DNA of 64,000 bases from Anisus vortex. Taxonomy: Eukaryota; Mollusca; Gastropoda; Planorbidae. Positions 24,301-36,015 of the stretch are shown one piece after another. Below the pieces are notes generated by a model that worked only from the letters and a program-made list of their open reading frames with translations, searched no databases and was not told the origin of the DNA. A program made the position numbers and the translations under genes. Location: assembly GCA_949126835.1 (NCBI GenBank), contig OX421500.1, positions 18,942,667-19,006,666 on the forward strand. The letters run 5' to 3'. Within the stretch, counting starts at the first letter, position 1; every line of letters starts with the position of its first letter.

Positions 24301-25409
24301 TTGCTGAATCAAATGACGAATAAGGTCGTATCTGACCAAGTCTAAGCATCTGTAAATAAAGGCATCTACATGTGTTTCTAATGTCGGCATCGAAAGACAA
24401 CTCTGTGAATCAACGATGATCTCGATTGCCAAGTTTGTTTACATTTTCTGCAAAGGGGATGTGGCAGTTTAAAACCACCATAATACTAGGTCAAAAATAA
24501 AGATTTGAAACAATATAAATAAATCATGTTACAGAAAAAAAAAGAGTCATTTATTATTAATTTGTACGTGTGTAACACGAATATTTCAGTAATTGCAAAA
24601 TTAGACATAGTTAGATTGTTATCTACAATTAATTGTTCGCATAACTAAATGTACGTAAATAGTAATAAGAGTAATAAGAGTACAGAGTACGTAAAAAAAC
24701 TGTAAACAAAAAATGTTAAACTCGTTATTATATATTTTCGGCTGTCTCATGTAAGCTTATAGCTGTTCTGGAGGTTTTCTGGGAATTATTTAGCTGTAGT
24801 CATCGAGTATTGATTCAAGGTATTATTCTTTAATGTTATATATTTTAAAGTTAAAGTACGTCTTTTTCATGTAGATACCATGCGCTACTGATATAGATCT
24901 AGATGAAATACTGTTTCCATTGTGCTAAAACAATAGAAGACTCTACAAATACTCTCCATTCTTATTGGTGTAGACTTATTTTTAAGGCATTCTGATGTTC
25001 TGAATATTGGTGCTTTCATAGATTATGTAGTAATTGTGACATCTCTAGAAGTTTTCATTGCTGAAGTCTTGACACAAACCATAAAGCCTTATAGTCTAAA
25101 CTGTAAATCATCGGTGCCTTGAGATAATATTTATACAGATATAATACGAAAGAGAGCGACAGAGAGAAAAAGAGAGTGAGATAGAGAGAGAGAGATAGAC
25201 AGTTGTGATATGCTGTAACACTACATATTATCACCAATGCAAATAGTATTATTTGTTTTTGTCGTAGTAATTTTCAAGTATTTAAAAATAAAACTAAAAA
25301 ATATATAATAAGCATATTATAAAAAACAATAGATTCAAAAATTATTATTTTTATTACCTGCATATAGCAACTTGAAAAACATAGAGAGCAGTACAAATTG
25401 AGGAATCAT
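21303..25409 (-). CDS. Secreted fibrinogen-domain protein (FREP/ficolin-like)
   Basis: Two exons. Exon 1 (25409-25358) gives MIPQFVLLSMFFKLLYA, a signal peptide, and ends at the donor GCAG|GTAATA in phase 1. Exon 2 (about 21997-21303, acceptor AAG|GTCAAATGG, phase fits) gives a fibrinogen-related domain ending in a TAA stop. Visible hallmarks are GLEVMCDTETDKGGWLVFQR, INGKQNFYRGWEDYKKGFGD, EFYLGNENIHRI, SGNAGDSL, a calcium-loop-like DRDLD with SNCAVE, and GAWWYAAGCHAVNLNG; the four usual cysteines are present. The predicted precursor is about 248 residues. Family members bind sugars or acetyl groups on pathogens in haemolymph. Snail FREPs carry one or two IgSF domains before this domain; none was found in the 3.4-kb intron, which holds CR1/L2 debris. 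A short Cys-containing stretch (LQCSYVC) precedes the domain and may link chains. The exon 2 start is the least certain point. Confidence 0.88.
22225..22665 (-). mobile_element. CR1/L2-type non-LTR element, 3' untranslated part
   Basis: Matches 36905-37335 along its length, for example ACGCTGCCAA, GAGCGCATTTAACA, TTCGGACCGGATA and AGAGAAACGGGGC. Its 3' end is at the lower coordinate near a TAATAATAAT stretch. The coding part of the same copy resumes at 24060 after about 1.4 kb of foreign sequence. Confidence 0.75.
22666..24059. other. Unidentified insertion within the CR1/L2 copy
   Basis: About 1.4 kb of very AT-rich DNA separates two parts of one retrotransposon copy, so it was probably inserted later. 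Inverted ends or a target duplication could not be defined. It contains AAGATGGCCGCCATTGCCAT near 23771. The minus-strand frame 23017-23277 is not recognised. Confidence 0.4.
24060..24470 (-). pseudogene. CR1/L2-type RT C-terminal remnant
   Basis: Aligns with 37380-37770 (GGCAAAGTAGCGCCACTTTA, CCTTGACTTACGCATGAC and following). It is broken by stops and frameshifts; only 'FIYRCLDLVRYDLIRHLIQQ' style fragments stay open. It lies in the intron of the fibrinogen-domain gene on the same strand. Confidence 0.7.
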
Positions 25410-26132
25410 TTCAGCGCTATATAAAATGTTCTAGTCTACAATATTGAGAAGTGCTGGAGATTAATGTAACTGATTGGGCTTTCTGGTCTGCATTTTAATA
25501 CCACGATGTGTAGAGTACATTGTGACATTTCTATTCATTACGGATGTACTTGTTTACGCATTTAGTTTGTTGTAAAATGTAGGATCTAAAAAGTTTGTTT
25601 TGTATGTGTGTTTTATGATCACAATATAGGGCCAAACAGTTTGTCCTAATGGTCTTAATTACTTTGCTCATCACTTATGCACGTTTCGCGTGAAAGCAAA
25701 TTAACGGCACAAAATGGCAGCAAGCTGTTTACCTGAATTTGATACGTCGCTACGATGCCTTTTTAATAACATTAATGGCAAATGTTATGCTATGTTTGCA
25801 ATTACATTTCATTATTCGTAATAGTTTGTAAGATGCAGGTACTAACGAAAAAGCAAAATATGCAATCATGTAAAACATGTAGAACGTAAAAATGTATTAT
25901 CGTTTTTCCCTTTTTTTTAGTCTAACTTTTTTTTCTCTTCTCTTGGCATTTGATAAAAGCTTTAAAAGTTCCGATTTTTTTTTTGGTAACAACATTCATT
26001 CGATTAGACCAAATGTTCGTGGGAAGTTCTGTAAGACCCAAAGACCTAGCCCGATTTCCTAGATCTAAGCCTAGTGTCGGTATTATATTTTTATTATACT
26101 AGCCTTGGGTTCTAATTAAAATATGTTGAAAT
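25410..26132. other. Upstream flank of the minus-strand FReD gene
   Basis: AT-rich. The promoter of the gene ending at 25409 should lie here, but no convincing TATA box at a suitable distance was found. Confidence 0.35.
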
Positions 26133-26252
<120 letters not shown>

Positions 26253-27084
26253 TACAAATAGGAATATAAATGTTTATTTTATTTTTTTTACTAATAAATA
26301 AAGCTAGTTAAGTTTTCAGTTTTTCTGAACTACAAAGAAATCTCCCGTTCTCATTACTATTTCGCATTTGATTTAGTGTAGACAATAGTGGTTTACAGAG
26401 CGAGCCCAGAGGACCCCTGGGGATGCTTCGCTGACTTTACGAAGTCGACTCGGAATATTGCAAAAGCTTTCATCATTGTTGTTATTCATATTTGCTTCTG
26501 TGTTATAACATGCAACATTTTTGAGTTGCACTCATTGTAGGTGCCATGGAAAATCATAACTTCACATAAAACGTTTAAAAAAAAAAAGTTTGCAGGCTAT
26601 AACTATATTCAAATTTAAGCAATAGCTGAAGAACGTTTAAGATCAATTACATTGTTTTGTATCTTTATATATTGATTATTATTTTACTAAATTACCATAG
26701 CTATTAAGAAAATTAAAAAATGTGTAACTCTGTTAGCATTCACAATATACTACTTAAACTAAATGATATTAGACTTTATATCTGTTTATTTTAATATTCA
26801 TTTATTTACATTTAAAAAATAACCCGGAGCTATTTCCCTCCAGCGTTGACTTGTCTTTACCTTCCTTATTTAAATTATTTTTCCCTTGATACCAGTTACC
26901 TACTTTTCCCTATTTTTCACCCCTGTTCTCCCACTTGGTTACGTCATTTGGTCACCAGGTGTACACTAAAATAGAAGTTAATTAATTCTAAGATTGGTTC
27001 CACAGCATCTCAGTAACACTAGTAGACGATGGTCTCCGACTTTAATAAACACAACCGTAAAAAAAAAGACGATTTCGCCACGAT
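26253..27084. other. Intergenic, nothing recognised
   Basis: No coding or repeat signature beyond short homopolymers. Confidence 0.4.
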
Positions 27085-27330
27085 AAACATAAGGACAAAA
27101 ACACTCTCCTTATTCCTTATGTGAGAACAAATGCATGTAAGTACTCTTTCTTCCCTTGGGGCATTCAAACATGTCATGGGTTGCCTGAACAAACCAGGAA
27201 AACAAGTAACTTAACATTATTTAAAACATTAATAACAATGCAGGACTAGACTCGGACCATGTATGAGCGTAGGGCGCATTAATTTCTTTATAGAAGGAGC
27301 GTCTGTAATATATAAGTTTCGAGAAGAAAA
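27085..27330 (+). repeat. Dispersed repeat family A, copy 1
   Basis: Shares an ordered set of blocks with 39640-39845: GTTGCCTGAACAAAnCAGGA, ATTTAAAACATTAATAA, and CTCGGACCAnGnATGAGCGTAG. The tail TAGAAGGAGCGTCTGTAATA also appears at 41911. The nature of the repeat is unknown. Confidence 0.7.
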
Positions 27331-28269
27331 GACAATTTATCACTTAATATACTTGAGTTTACAAATTCTTATATTTTTGTAGTTGATTTCCCGAGACCGT
27401 GGAGGGGGGGGGGGTAACTCACACTATAAGAGTTAGTACAATGTTATACAGATGGACGCAAAATGGAATAGTTTAACTAAGGAAAACACAATCTATACCA
27501 GGAATATTTGACGCAAAAAGAAGTATAGATTTAGGATTAGTTAAATTTTTTAATGAACTCGTTTTGCAATTGGATACTTGTGCATCCATGCCCAGACATA
27601 AGCTAATATACATTTTATACATTTAGTAGTTGTACCTATTTATAATGATTTATTTTTAAAGTAGACTACAGGTCTAACCATGCCTGCATTAGGAAACTTT
27701 ATAAATTGAACCAACACTGTCATAATACAATAATTTTTAAAGTGGCATAATTAAAATGTAGCTTAGCTTAATATATGAAATTATATGTTTGCTCTGTGTT
27801 TGATACCAGTAAATGTATTACGACATTTATTAATAAAGGTAGTGTAGTTTTTTTGGTTCTAATTACATCCTTATTCTGAAAATGGTTATCAGGTGTATCG
27901 GTCAAGAACAAATAATAGCAGACCAAATATAATTTCCTTTCACAGCAATTGGCGTAAAATTCAATTACTTCGGGTAAAGCTGTTGATAGTTATTTAACAT
28001 ATATATGCACTTGTTCGTAAACAACAGGCCAAAAATTAAAGTTTTCGTGGACTCTATTTTTGATACTTGGATATACTAAGTTGTATTGTGTGACTTACTC
28101 GACTATATATATATGTATCTGGAGCTGCAACATTCACATAATATCACACTTTCCAGAAAAAAAAATGTAAATTTTTTCATTTTTTTTATGTTAATTAGTA
28201 GCGTAATTGTTTTAGATATTTTATTAGTCAGATAGTTGCATTATCGTCCGATTGTTGGTCACAACATAT
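27331..28269. other. Intergenic, nothing recognised
   Basis: AT-rich with a G-run near 27403-27412. No gene found. Confidence 0.4.
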
Positions 28270-29870
28270 GAGAGAGAGAGACAACAATGTTATACCATCA
28301 TAATCATCATCATCAGATCCATGACTTTCGCCGTGAGTGTGCTACGACAGTGCGCGTAACCAGATTATTTAATGTTTCTCGGTCAGAAACCGTTTGCAGA
28401 TGCGTAGCAAGATATTTTTCGGTCCACTCTTTCAGGTTGTCCAACCACTACTTTTTCTGGCGACATTTTCTGCGTGCTCCTGCCACTTTACATGTAGGAT
28501 GGTTTTGGCCAAGGAGTCATGCCCTACAGTATGACCAAACTAGATCAGCTTTCGTTTTTTTTTTACAGTTGAAAGGAGTGTCTCCTGTTTCCACGCCAGA
28601 TTATGGAGCAAATTTTCATTTGTTTTCTTTGTTCATTACGTATTTGTAATAACTTTAAATGACATTTGACATCAAAATCCTGAATTATTCAGCCTCTGCA
28701 TTCAGCGTCCAAGTTTCGCAGACATATACAAATACAGTACCATTGATGATTATAATTTTATTTTCATTTGGAAGCTGATATTGCTCTTCCATATTTTCCA
28801 TATTTTTGTAAAGGCCAGGCTGAGTAGACTTTTTATTTTCTTTATCAACCTTTCATCTCTAGTCAGGGTTGACCCTAGGTTTTGTAATATTTCAACCTCC
28901 TCCAAAATGTGGCCGTCGAGTTGTTTTTAGCATCTTGTGTTGTCTCCGCCTTTAATGAATATTTTCCTTTTTTGTTCTGTGCTGATATTAACAGTTTATT
29001 TCCGCATCCAGTCTGAGATGATAAATGGGTCGACCGTTTATGGTCATGCTTTGTGTAAAACCCCGTAATGTTCCCAGCATAATATGTGTCAGAAATAGAT
29101 TGAATACAACTGGAGAGAGAAATCACCTTAGGTGTACTCCTATAGATAATATATGTTCTGAAGCATTCTCCGTTTTGGTTGTTCAGAAGTGATGCGATGT
29201 TTGTCTTGTTATATAGACCCTTAATAACATCGATGATGTTTTTATCTATATTGAATTCGTTTATCGAATGCCACAATACATTATGCCACACGCGATCAAA
29301 GCATGTTTGAAATAATTGATGTTGTGTATCAGTTTTTGGTGCTGAAGTGCACTTTTCTTTCAGAATTCGGATTTTAAATGTTTGTTCGACTGTGCTTCTT
29401 CCTGCTCTGAATCAGACCTTCTTTTCGGAGATTATTTTTTCAGCTTTTATTTTCAGTCTGTTCAGCATTATTATTATTAACATTATTTTGCTTGGGTGAC
29501 TGATTTCACTGATTGTTTTGTAGTTTTGTCACTGTTTTATGTTTTCTTGTTTAGTTATTTGAATGATTGAGGATTTGGTACATGATGTAGGCCATTCTTT
29601 GTGTACCCTGATTTAGTGGCATAGTATGCTCATCCATTTCATTATGAGTAGGCCTCAAGGCTCAATTAATTTAGCTGGTATGTTGTCAAACCCATGCGAA
29701 TTTTCTCCCTTTAGTTATCTTACTGCCTTCTCTACTTCTGTCATTGAAGAATCATCCATCTCTCTATTGTCCCAAAGTGTGTTGTTTATTAATATTCTTT
29801 ATAATTATGGCTCATTTTGTGGTTGTAAAAAGCCTTACAGTATAATCTTCAAAGAATAAATGCTTTCACT
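28270..29870 (-). pseudogene. Non-LTR retrotransposon, RT domain to 3' end, decayed
   Basis: Reading the minus strand from about 29860 down, one meets in broken frames a connection block (MTEVEKAVR..LKGENSHGFDNIPAKL), EWPT, the palm start (ISHPSKIMLIIIMLNRLKIK), FRAGRSTVEQTFKIRILKEK, FDRVWHNVLWHSI with a GLYNKT helix, EVEILQNLGSTLTRDERL, ISFQMKIK, a late HDSLAKTILHVKW block and KKWLDNLKEWTEKYL. It ends in GATGATGAT. These are the successive blocks of a non-LTR reverse transcriptase; the YxDD catalytic motif is not preserved. The copy is dead. The same 3' end recurs at 56885-57190. Confidence 0.8.
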
Positions 29871-30054
29871 TATAGAAGAGAACATTTACTATCTTCAATT
29901 ACAGATTAAACTAGTTTGTTTTACACTAGTTAACCTTTTCAGTGTTTTAAATGTTAGATCTATAATGACCTTTTTACATGTATGTTTTTCTTTTTTTTAA
30001 ATCTATTTACTATGTCATGACTGATTATTTTTAATCACATAATTTTTTTTAATA
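29871..30054. other. Intergenic
   Basis: AT-rich spacer with no feature seen. Confidence 0.4.
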
Positions 30055-30225
30055 ATTCGATAATTCATTAAGATCTAGATAATTTTTAAAATATTTAATC
30101 TTGGATAAAAGTAAAATTTTGTAAAAATTGTATCGATAAAACATTTAGATCTAGATGTTTTTTGCAATATTTAATCTTGCTTAAGAGTATATATTTGTAC
30201 GAATTTTTTTCGATAACTCAATTAG
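30055..30225. repeat. Two-unit diverged direct repeat, period about 76
   Basis: AGATCTAGAT at 30071 and 30147 is followed each time by TTTTTNAATATTTAATCTTG, and TCGATAA motifs recur at the same spacing. Confidence 0.6.
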
Positions 30226-30230
30226 AGTAG

Positions 30231-30680
30231 TGTTACAGTCTGGTTGGTAGTACTACTCTGCCTTTCAACTGGTGACCGGTGGTAGCACTGGATCGGTTGG
30301 ACTGCAGTAGCTGGTTGTCTAGAGGGAAGCCTTTACTGTCGACAATATTTATATTTAACTTAAACTCCACAACAGAACAAGGAAAACAATGTGGTTATAA
30401 TAGATGTCTTTATTTCTGTACAAGAGATCAACCACACGCTCTTTCCTCTTCTCTCTGGCGCTACTCAAACGTATTCTGCCACACACAACTTTCACGCAGT
30501 GTATATCAGCTCTCCTCGTATAATAAGAGAGCATGACGTCACATGCAATCACAGTCTCAATCCACTCTGGTTAAACACCAGAAAAAAGAGAATTATTGTA
30601 CGTGTGCCCTATCTTCATACTATTATTAAAATTATTTATCATGCTCTGAAAAATATATAATTGACATTCACAGTAGCACA
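30231..30680 (-). mobile_element. Putative solo LTR
   Basis: On the minus strand the segment starts TGTGCTACTGTGAATG and ends CCAGACTGTAACA (TGT...ACA). It has a promoter-like stretch (TGACGTCATGCTCTCTTATT) and, about 125 bases further, AATAAA (at 30406-30412), as in an LTR with U3, R and U5. The flanks AGTAG and CGTAC do not match fully, so the call is tentative. No internal domain lies beside it. Confidence 0.45.
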
Positions 30681-31470
30681 CGTACTAAATTAATACTTTT
30701 TAACAATAACAAATATAAAAATATTTGAGATAAATGAAATTATTACCATAAACCATGTTAAACACTGACGGAATACATCAATAATCAAAGGAATTTCGTT
30801 ATTTGCAACATAATAAAAAGGTCTTACAAATGTAGTTAGTAATGCATAGTAATCTATTATTAATGCCCTTACATTATGCTTATTTGTTTTAAAAAAAATG
30901 TCAATATTAATATTAAAAATAAAATAAAACACGGTACAACCAAAGCACACTTTCAGATTACAACTGAACAGCGTCATTGTATAGGCATACATTCCCTTAT
31001 TTCTTAATCAGAATAACAGTTACTAAAACCCCGACATCACGTATTATGAGGGGTAGGAACTGGACCAACAAATAATTTATTGAACTGATTACAGGTCTGA
31101 TAATAAAAGTGCCAGTTAGCATTTAATTAACAACTATCATTTATGTAATATATGGAACAGCGCCTCGTTTTATATTTGAATTTGCCTCCACATACACGAA
31201 GAACATACCTGGTAGGGCCGCTGTGTCTAAAAATAGACCCTAACTGGGTCAGCGCTAATTGTTATGTGCAGAGCTTTTCGGCTTTCCTACTAACCGTAAC
31301 AAGTAGGCCTAAGCTTAATATGGCTTAGAGAATATCTGTGAACACCATTGTTTGTTCACCTAGTCTCTACATATTTCAGGTAGTCCAAGCATTTTCCTTT
31401 TCGAACGTCGAATAAATTTGACGCGACAGGCCTTTGCCAACCTGAAACCGGTTTGTGGATCTACAGACAT
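30681..31470. other. Intergenic, nothing recognised
   Basis: AT-rich with no family signature on either strand. Confidence 0.35.
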
Positions 31471-31917
31471 CTCTTTTAAAACTAAGGTAAAGGATCTTTA
31501 ACACAAACGTTAAAACTGTCTTACTTTATGGGTCCGAAACATGGCAAACGACAGAGATAACGAAAAATAGACTCCAGACCTTTTTTTAACAGATGCCTAA
31601 GAAATATACTGAAAATAAAATGGTCTGTGGGGGAGGTGTAGACAAAGAACAGTAGAACAACAAATCATGGAAAGGAAGTGATGATGGATCAGACACACCC
31701 TCACGAAAGATAACAGCAACAGAGCTAGACAGGCCTTAGAGTTCAATCCCCAGGGTAAACGACATAGAGGAAGACCCAGGCGAACATGGAGACGAAGCAT
31801 ATTGGATAAAACCGGAAGAACTGGGAAGAGCTGGGAAGAATTGAAACGACTGGCAAGAGACAGTGGAGAGTGGCGTGCTTTGACACAAGGAACCAAAAGG
31901 ACAGATGATGATGATGT
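31471..31917 (+). pseudogene. Non-LTR retrotransposon ORF2 C-terminal remnant
   Basis: The plus strand gives TVLLYGSETWQTTE, then after frame breaks 'NPQGKRHRGRPRRTWRRSIL', 'SWEELKRLARDSGEWRAL', and a GATGATGATGA tail at about 31902. These are the standard last blocks after the reverse transcriptase. It resembles the fragment at 6712-7205. Confidence 0.75.
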
Positions 31918-32184
31918 AGCATTTGCCTTAGCATTCTATCTTCTTTGGGAAAATATTTTCTAGCACCTTTCAATCCTAGCTCGCCTATTTGATCAAACAC
32001 GAACCAAATGTTGTTGTTTTGCAGACTGTTAAAGAAGCTACTTATTATCAACCAGTGCACATTAAGGTAATAATTGAAAATAAAATCAAGCACTACATTC
32101 GTCTTTAAAAATTAATAAATTGTCTTGTGTACAATTTCATACTAAACCAGGTCCTAGACGGGAAACAGGAGACCCAGTACATAA
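31918..32184. other. Spacer
   Basis: No feature seen. It ends in ATAA, the target-site copy for the LTR element that follows. Confidence 0.5.
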
Positions 32185-32592
32185 TGTCATAATGTATATT
32201 GTTTTTCCAAGAATTGGAACACGCAATGTTTATTCTTCTCTCTCTCTCTTTTCTCACTACACACAATATTGTGGGCGGGGCTTAGGTTCCCGATCGCTTG
32301 ACGTTTAGTACGAAAACAAAAGATTCTAGGTAATGATGGGATTCTGTGTTGATCTCAAATTCTCAGAGTGTCTGGGAACGACTCATTATTTAATAGGGAA
32401 GTTCCTATCGTTTTTGTTATGAGTTTTGTAATGATACAATGATTTTCACCCCTACTGGTAATGGGTCTGTCCCTTGCACCACTCGGATAGTATTTAATGA
32501 TTTGTTTGTCTGGAAGACAGAGAGTTTCAAAATATGTTCCTTTGAGGACGCTTGGGTTGCACTATTTTATTCTAACTGTACATAATAGCTAT

Positions 32593-32886
32593 TGTCACGA
32601 TTCTGGAATTAAATCGCAACACTTAGCACTCATGGATAGATCATAGCGCAGAAGTAGTGTAGAACTAGAAACATAGGTTAGCGTAGAGTTAGATTAGGGA
32701 GTAGAAAAGTAGCCTGGAGCTATTACCCTCTCTCTCTCTCACGCAATAGGAACACCCCAACCACCCCTTGTCCTCACCTCTCTTTAACCCTCTCAACACT
32801 TTTTTCATTCCCCAATTCAGAGTTGCTACTTGATTCAGCCAATTGGTATTACACTATTTTATGTGCGATTGTATGTGTGTGTATTC

Positions 32887-32958
<72 letters not shown>

Positions 32959-34008
32959 TATTATGCTGTCAATTATGATTCATGTTGTATTTTGATAGTA
33001 CTACTCATTTATTTTACTAAACTCAGCATACACGTAAAACCCCCACCCACCTGTAGAAACCCCCACCCACTAGTAGACACCCCCACCCACTGCTACACCT
33101 TTTTCATTATCTCCCCTCCCCCTACTCAGCGCCCGTGGTCAAGCCCTTTATCCACTCGAAGTAGTGACATCTGGAGCGAAGCGTCTCGCACATATGTAAG
33201 CGCCTCGGGCTGCGCTAGACCAGAACCAATAGACACAGGTACATCAAGGGACATAAGTCATTATCTTATCCTTTGTATCTCCGTATACGTCTACCCACCC
33301 CACCCACCCCCTTTTCCCCTGGGCCCCACCCAGCAAAAGTCGGCGGTATCAATTGTTCACCTACACCCACCCCTAATTTTCCCCCCAATAGTCAATCTTC
33401 TATGCAAGTATATTTCAAACCAGCCAACCAGAACATATGTAATTCTAAACTAATGTAGCTATCCAATCAGATTGACCACTGATCACGTGACTAAAATCCA
33501 TGAAAGCTCGCTTAACTAGTTTTAGGACACTTCAGCTCAAGCGTTAGAGGGAGAAGGTTGTTCGATTCTAGCCTCCACTTATTCAGTTTGTTCCATAGGA
33601 TATACCGTCTGCATGTGTATAGATAGATATTTTGTCAGTCTAAGTATTTTCATGAACACAGCTACGTTTGCCTAAATTTTGGATAACCTAGCAGTACCAT
33701 GTGTTGAGTGTTAACTGAAGCCTGTGCAAATTCATATATGTATCTTGCCATTGAGTGAAGAATTGAAATGATAATAAACACCTGAACTTAACCAACGATT
33801 TATTTGCCTACTTAGAACTATCTGTGTGTCCGTCATAACATCTAACGAGCCAAGAGAGAAATAATAATTATTCCAGGGCGATTCCAGTCACGGTAATTCA
33901 TACCCCACGACGACCTGCCACTACTACCCCACTCACCTACGACCCCGCACCCCTCTCATCGCCCAACTTCTGCCAGGTTGATGTCCTAATCGTAAACACA
34001 TCCTGACA
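32593..34008. mobile_element. Nested insertion, probable solo LTR of about 1.4 kb
   Basis: Interrupts the copy 2 LTR at a point that is continuous in copy 1. It starts TGTCACGATTC and ends ATCCTGACA, giving the short inverted ends TGTCA/TGACA typical of LTRs. It is bordered by GCTAT and ACTAT, a 5-bp duplication with one difference. It contains a TA array at 32890-32955, a C-rich stretch at 33040-33380 and AATAAA near 33775. No protein domain was seen inside; the 207-residue frame at 32830-33453 runs through the TA array and C-rich DNA and is not convincing. Confidence 0.6.
32890..32956. repeat. (TA)n microsatellite
   Basis: About 66 bases of TA inside the nested insertion. Confidence 0.95.
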
Positions 34009-34671
34009 ACTATATTGTATATATTGAACATATCACCTGAATTAAACTATCATTAACAGTTACACTAAAGCTTCCTTGTCAAGTTACTTTTCTATTGTGT
34101 TGTCTACATTACTATAAGATTTATCTACTACTCTAATGTCAAGGAAAGGAATTGTTGGAACACAAATACTGAGTTTGTGCCCAGGACGATAAGAAGAGTT
34201 CGTGTAATACTGAAACATAAATAATAATAACTAAATTCTCCCCTATGACTAACGAGAATTATCAGCAAGATCTACACAGCTCTGGCCACAAGGGGATTGT
34301 GGATGTAACAAAATTTAGTGGTCTCGTTCGGTATATTTGAGTTCTACTTTTCCTGACCTAGGATTGATAAAATTTGTTGATCTCGTCTGGAAAATTTGAG
34401 TTATATTTTTCCTGACCTAGAAATATTTTGTGACATTAGTAGTACTGAGAGCGGCATATTTGTGTTTCGTTTTCTAGGACTGTGAAACTATTATTTTTAA
34501 AAAGAGGAGAGAACTGGTCTGAGTATTTATTCCTTTGGAAGTGTGAAGATTCCACGAAGTGTGTAATATTATATTGTGCAAATTTCTGGACAAATCGTAA
34601 GTTGGGACTTTATATTTTACTATACCATATATATTACACTACTATCACACATATTACGAACGTTATATAAA

Positions 34672-35414
34672 TATATCAAGTGAGGAACTTAATGCCATGT
34701 CATTTGCTGAACTAAAAGAATTAGCCCTTTGGGATTGAGGCAGGACAGGCAAGACGTAATCGTTTGATCAAAGAAAGTATGACATGTTTGAACGGGCAGA
34801 ATGCCATGAACACTGGTAGTGTAGTTGAAGTGGGTCAGAATGAAGGTTATGTAGCTCCCAGTGGGGGCTAGGTAAGTGTCAACGGAGACGAGGTAAGAAA
34901 TATGTCATCTAGATCATCAAACAATGATGAAGATGAAGGGTTGAGTGAAAAACCTTAAATTCCAATTAGCTATGAACAGAATGGAATTAGAAAGTATGGA
35001 AAGGAGAGAATTGGACAAAATTAGGATAGAAACTGAAAATAAAAGAATTAGGATTGAAAGTAGAGAAAGGATAGAGATGGCACGCATGAACAGACCTGAC
35101 CATCGTAGGGACAGTAATGGTATGGATATTAGCGCAATGAAGCAACACTTGCCTATATTCAGAGAAGAAGCTGTTCAAGACTTCTTTTTGCTTTTTGAGA
35201 GGATAGCTGTAGATTATCAGTTCCCTGATGATAAGATGGCTTTATTGTTAAGATCAACTCTCAACAAGGGAAAAGCATTGGACGTAGTGTTGAGTTTAAC
35301 ACCCGAGGAAATAAATGACTATGAAGTGATCAAAGATAGGGTGCTAAAAAGTTTTTCCCCGACACCAGAAAAATATAGAAAGCTATTTAGAGACAGAAAG
35401 AAGGCATATGATAG
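34672..35414 (+). pseudogene. gag fragment of copy 2
   Basis: Aligns with 14360-15160 of copy 1. The start codon is lost, there are several small deletions and a frameshift near 34950, and the charged repeat is shorter. The open part from 34945 keeps MKQHLPIFREEAVQDFFLLF and ends where the deletion to the 3' LTR begins. Confidence 0.85.
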
Positions 35415-35484
35415 ACTAAGGACTAACGAGAATTATCAGCAAGATCTACACAGCTCTGGCCACAAGGGGATTGTGAATGTAACA

Positions 35485-36006
35485 ATAACAATCCAAATAT
35501 GTAACAGTGAACACATATAAGAAAACCAGAAGTCCAAAGAAGAAGAATATAGCAATGGTAGCGAGTCATATTGTGTGAAAGAGTTTAAATGTCCATCTGT
35601 AATCAGAGGCTTTCAGGACAAAGCTTATTACATAGCTGATAAAAAACAACAACAAAGAATTATACATGTTCTGTATTTTCAATGTGAACAAATTATTAGA
35701 ATTCCTAATTAAATTGTTTTCATTATTCCAATTCATTGAAATGCATTTTTCATAAAGATGTTTTTAAAGAAACATTGATATTTTATTTTTGTTTTGTTTT
35801 TACTAAAAACGTATGACTGGTCCGCTTGCCTAGTTTCATATTGTGTGTTTTTACGTAACCTACTGTGTAACATATGTTAAATCAATCAAGCAAAAGTATA
35901 CGACTTAATTGGAAACAACTAATAACGCGTTAAGTTAATTATTGTTTTGTGAAGAGATACTGATCTAATACAATGCCTTTTATGATTAGTTTTCGAGATC
36001 CAGATC
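35485..36006. other. Upstream region of the plus-strand FReD gene
   Basis: AT-rich with no coding signature. The retrotransposon ends at its left border. Confidence 0.4.
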
Positions 36007-36015
36007 TATATAAAT
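36007..36015 (+). promoter_or_regulatory. Candidate TATA box of the plus-strand FReD gene
   Basis: TATATAAAT about 80 bases before the ATG at 36094, a suitable distance for a short 5' leader. This is based on position and motif only. Confidence 0.4.

Larger units (their letters stand above)
32185..35484 (+). mobile_element. Gmr1-type LTR retrotransposon, copy 2, decayed
   Basis: Same family as copy 1 and same strand. The 5' LTR starts at 32185 and ends at 34310 but is split by a nested insertion (32593-34008). The leader and part of gag follow. Gag is then joined near 35415 to the last 70 bases of the 3' LTR, so the rest of the element is deleted. ATAA at 32181-32184 and at 35485-35488 is the 4-bp target duplication, which shows that the outer ends are original. 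It ends about 600 bases upstream of the plus-strand fibrinogen-domain gene. Confidence 0.88.

Noticed and set aside
25055..25237. Minus-strand hydrophobic 60-residue frame near the signal exon
   Set aside because: It is driven by GA-rich simple sequence (TCTC on minus) and is not spliced plausibly to the fibrinogen exon. The exon at 25358-25409 fits phase and distance better.
32830..33453. 207-codon plus-strand frame
   Set aside because: It runs through a TA array and C-rich DNA inside the nested LTR-like insertion and has no domain.
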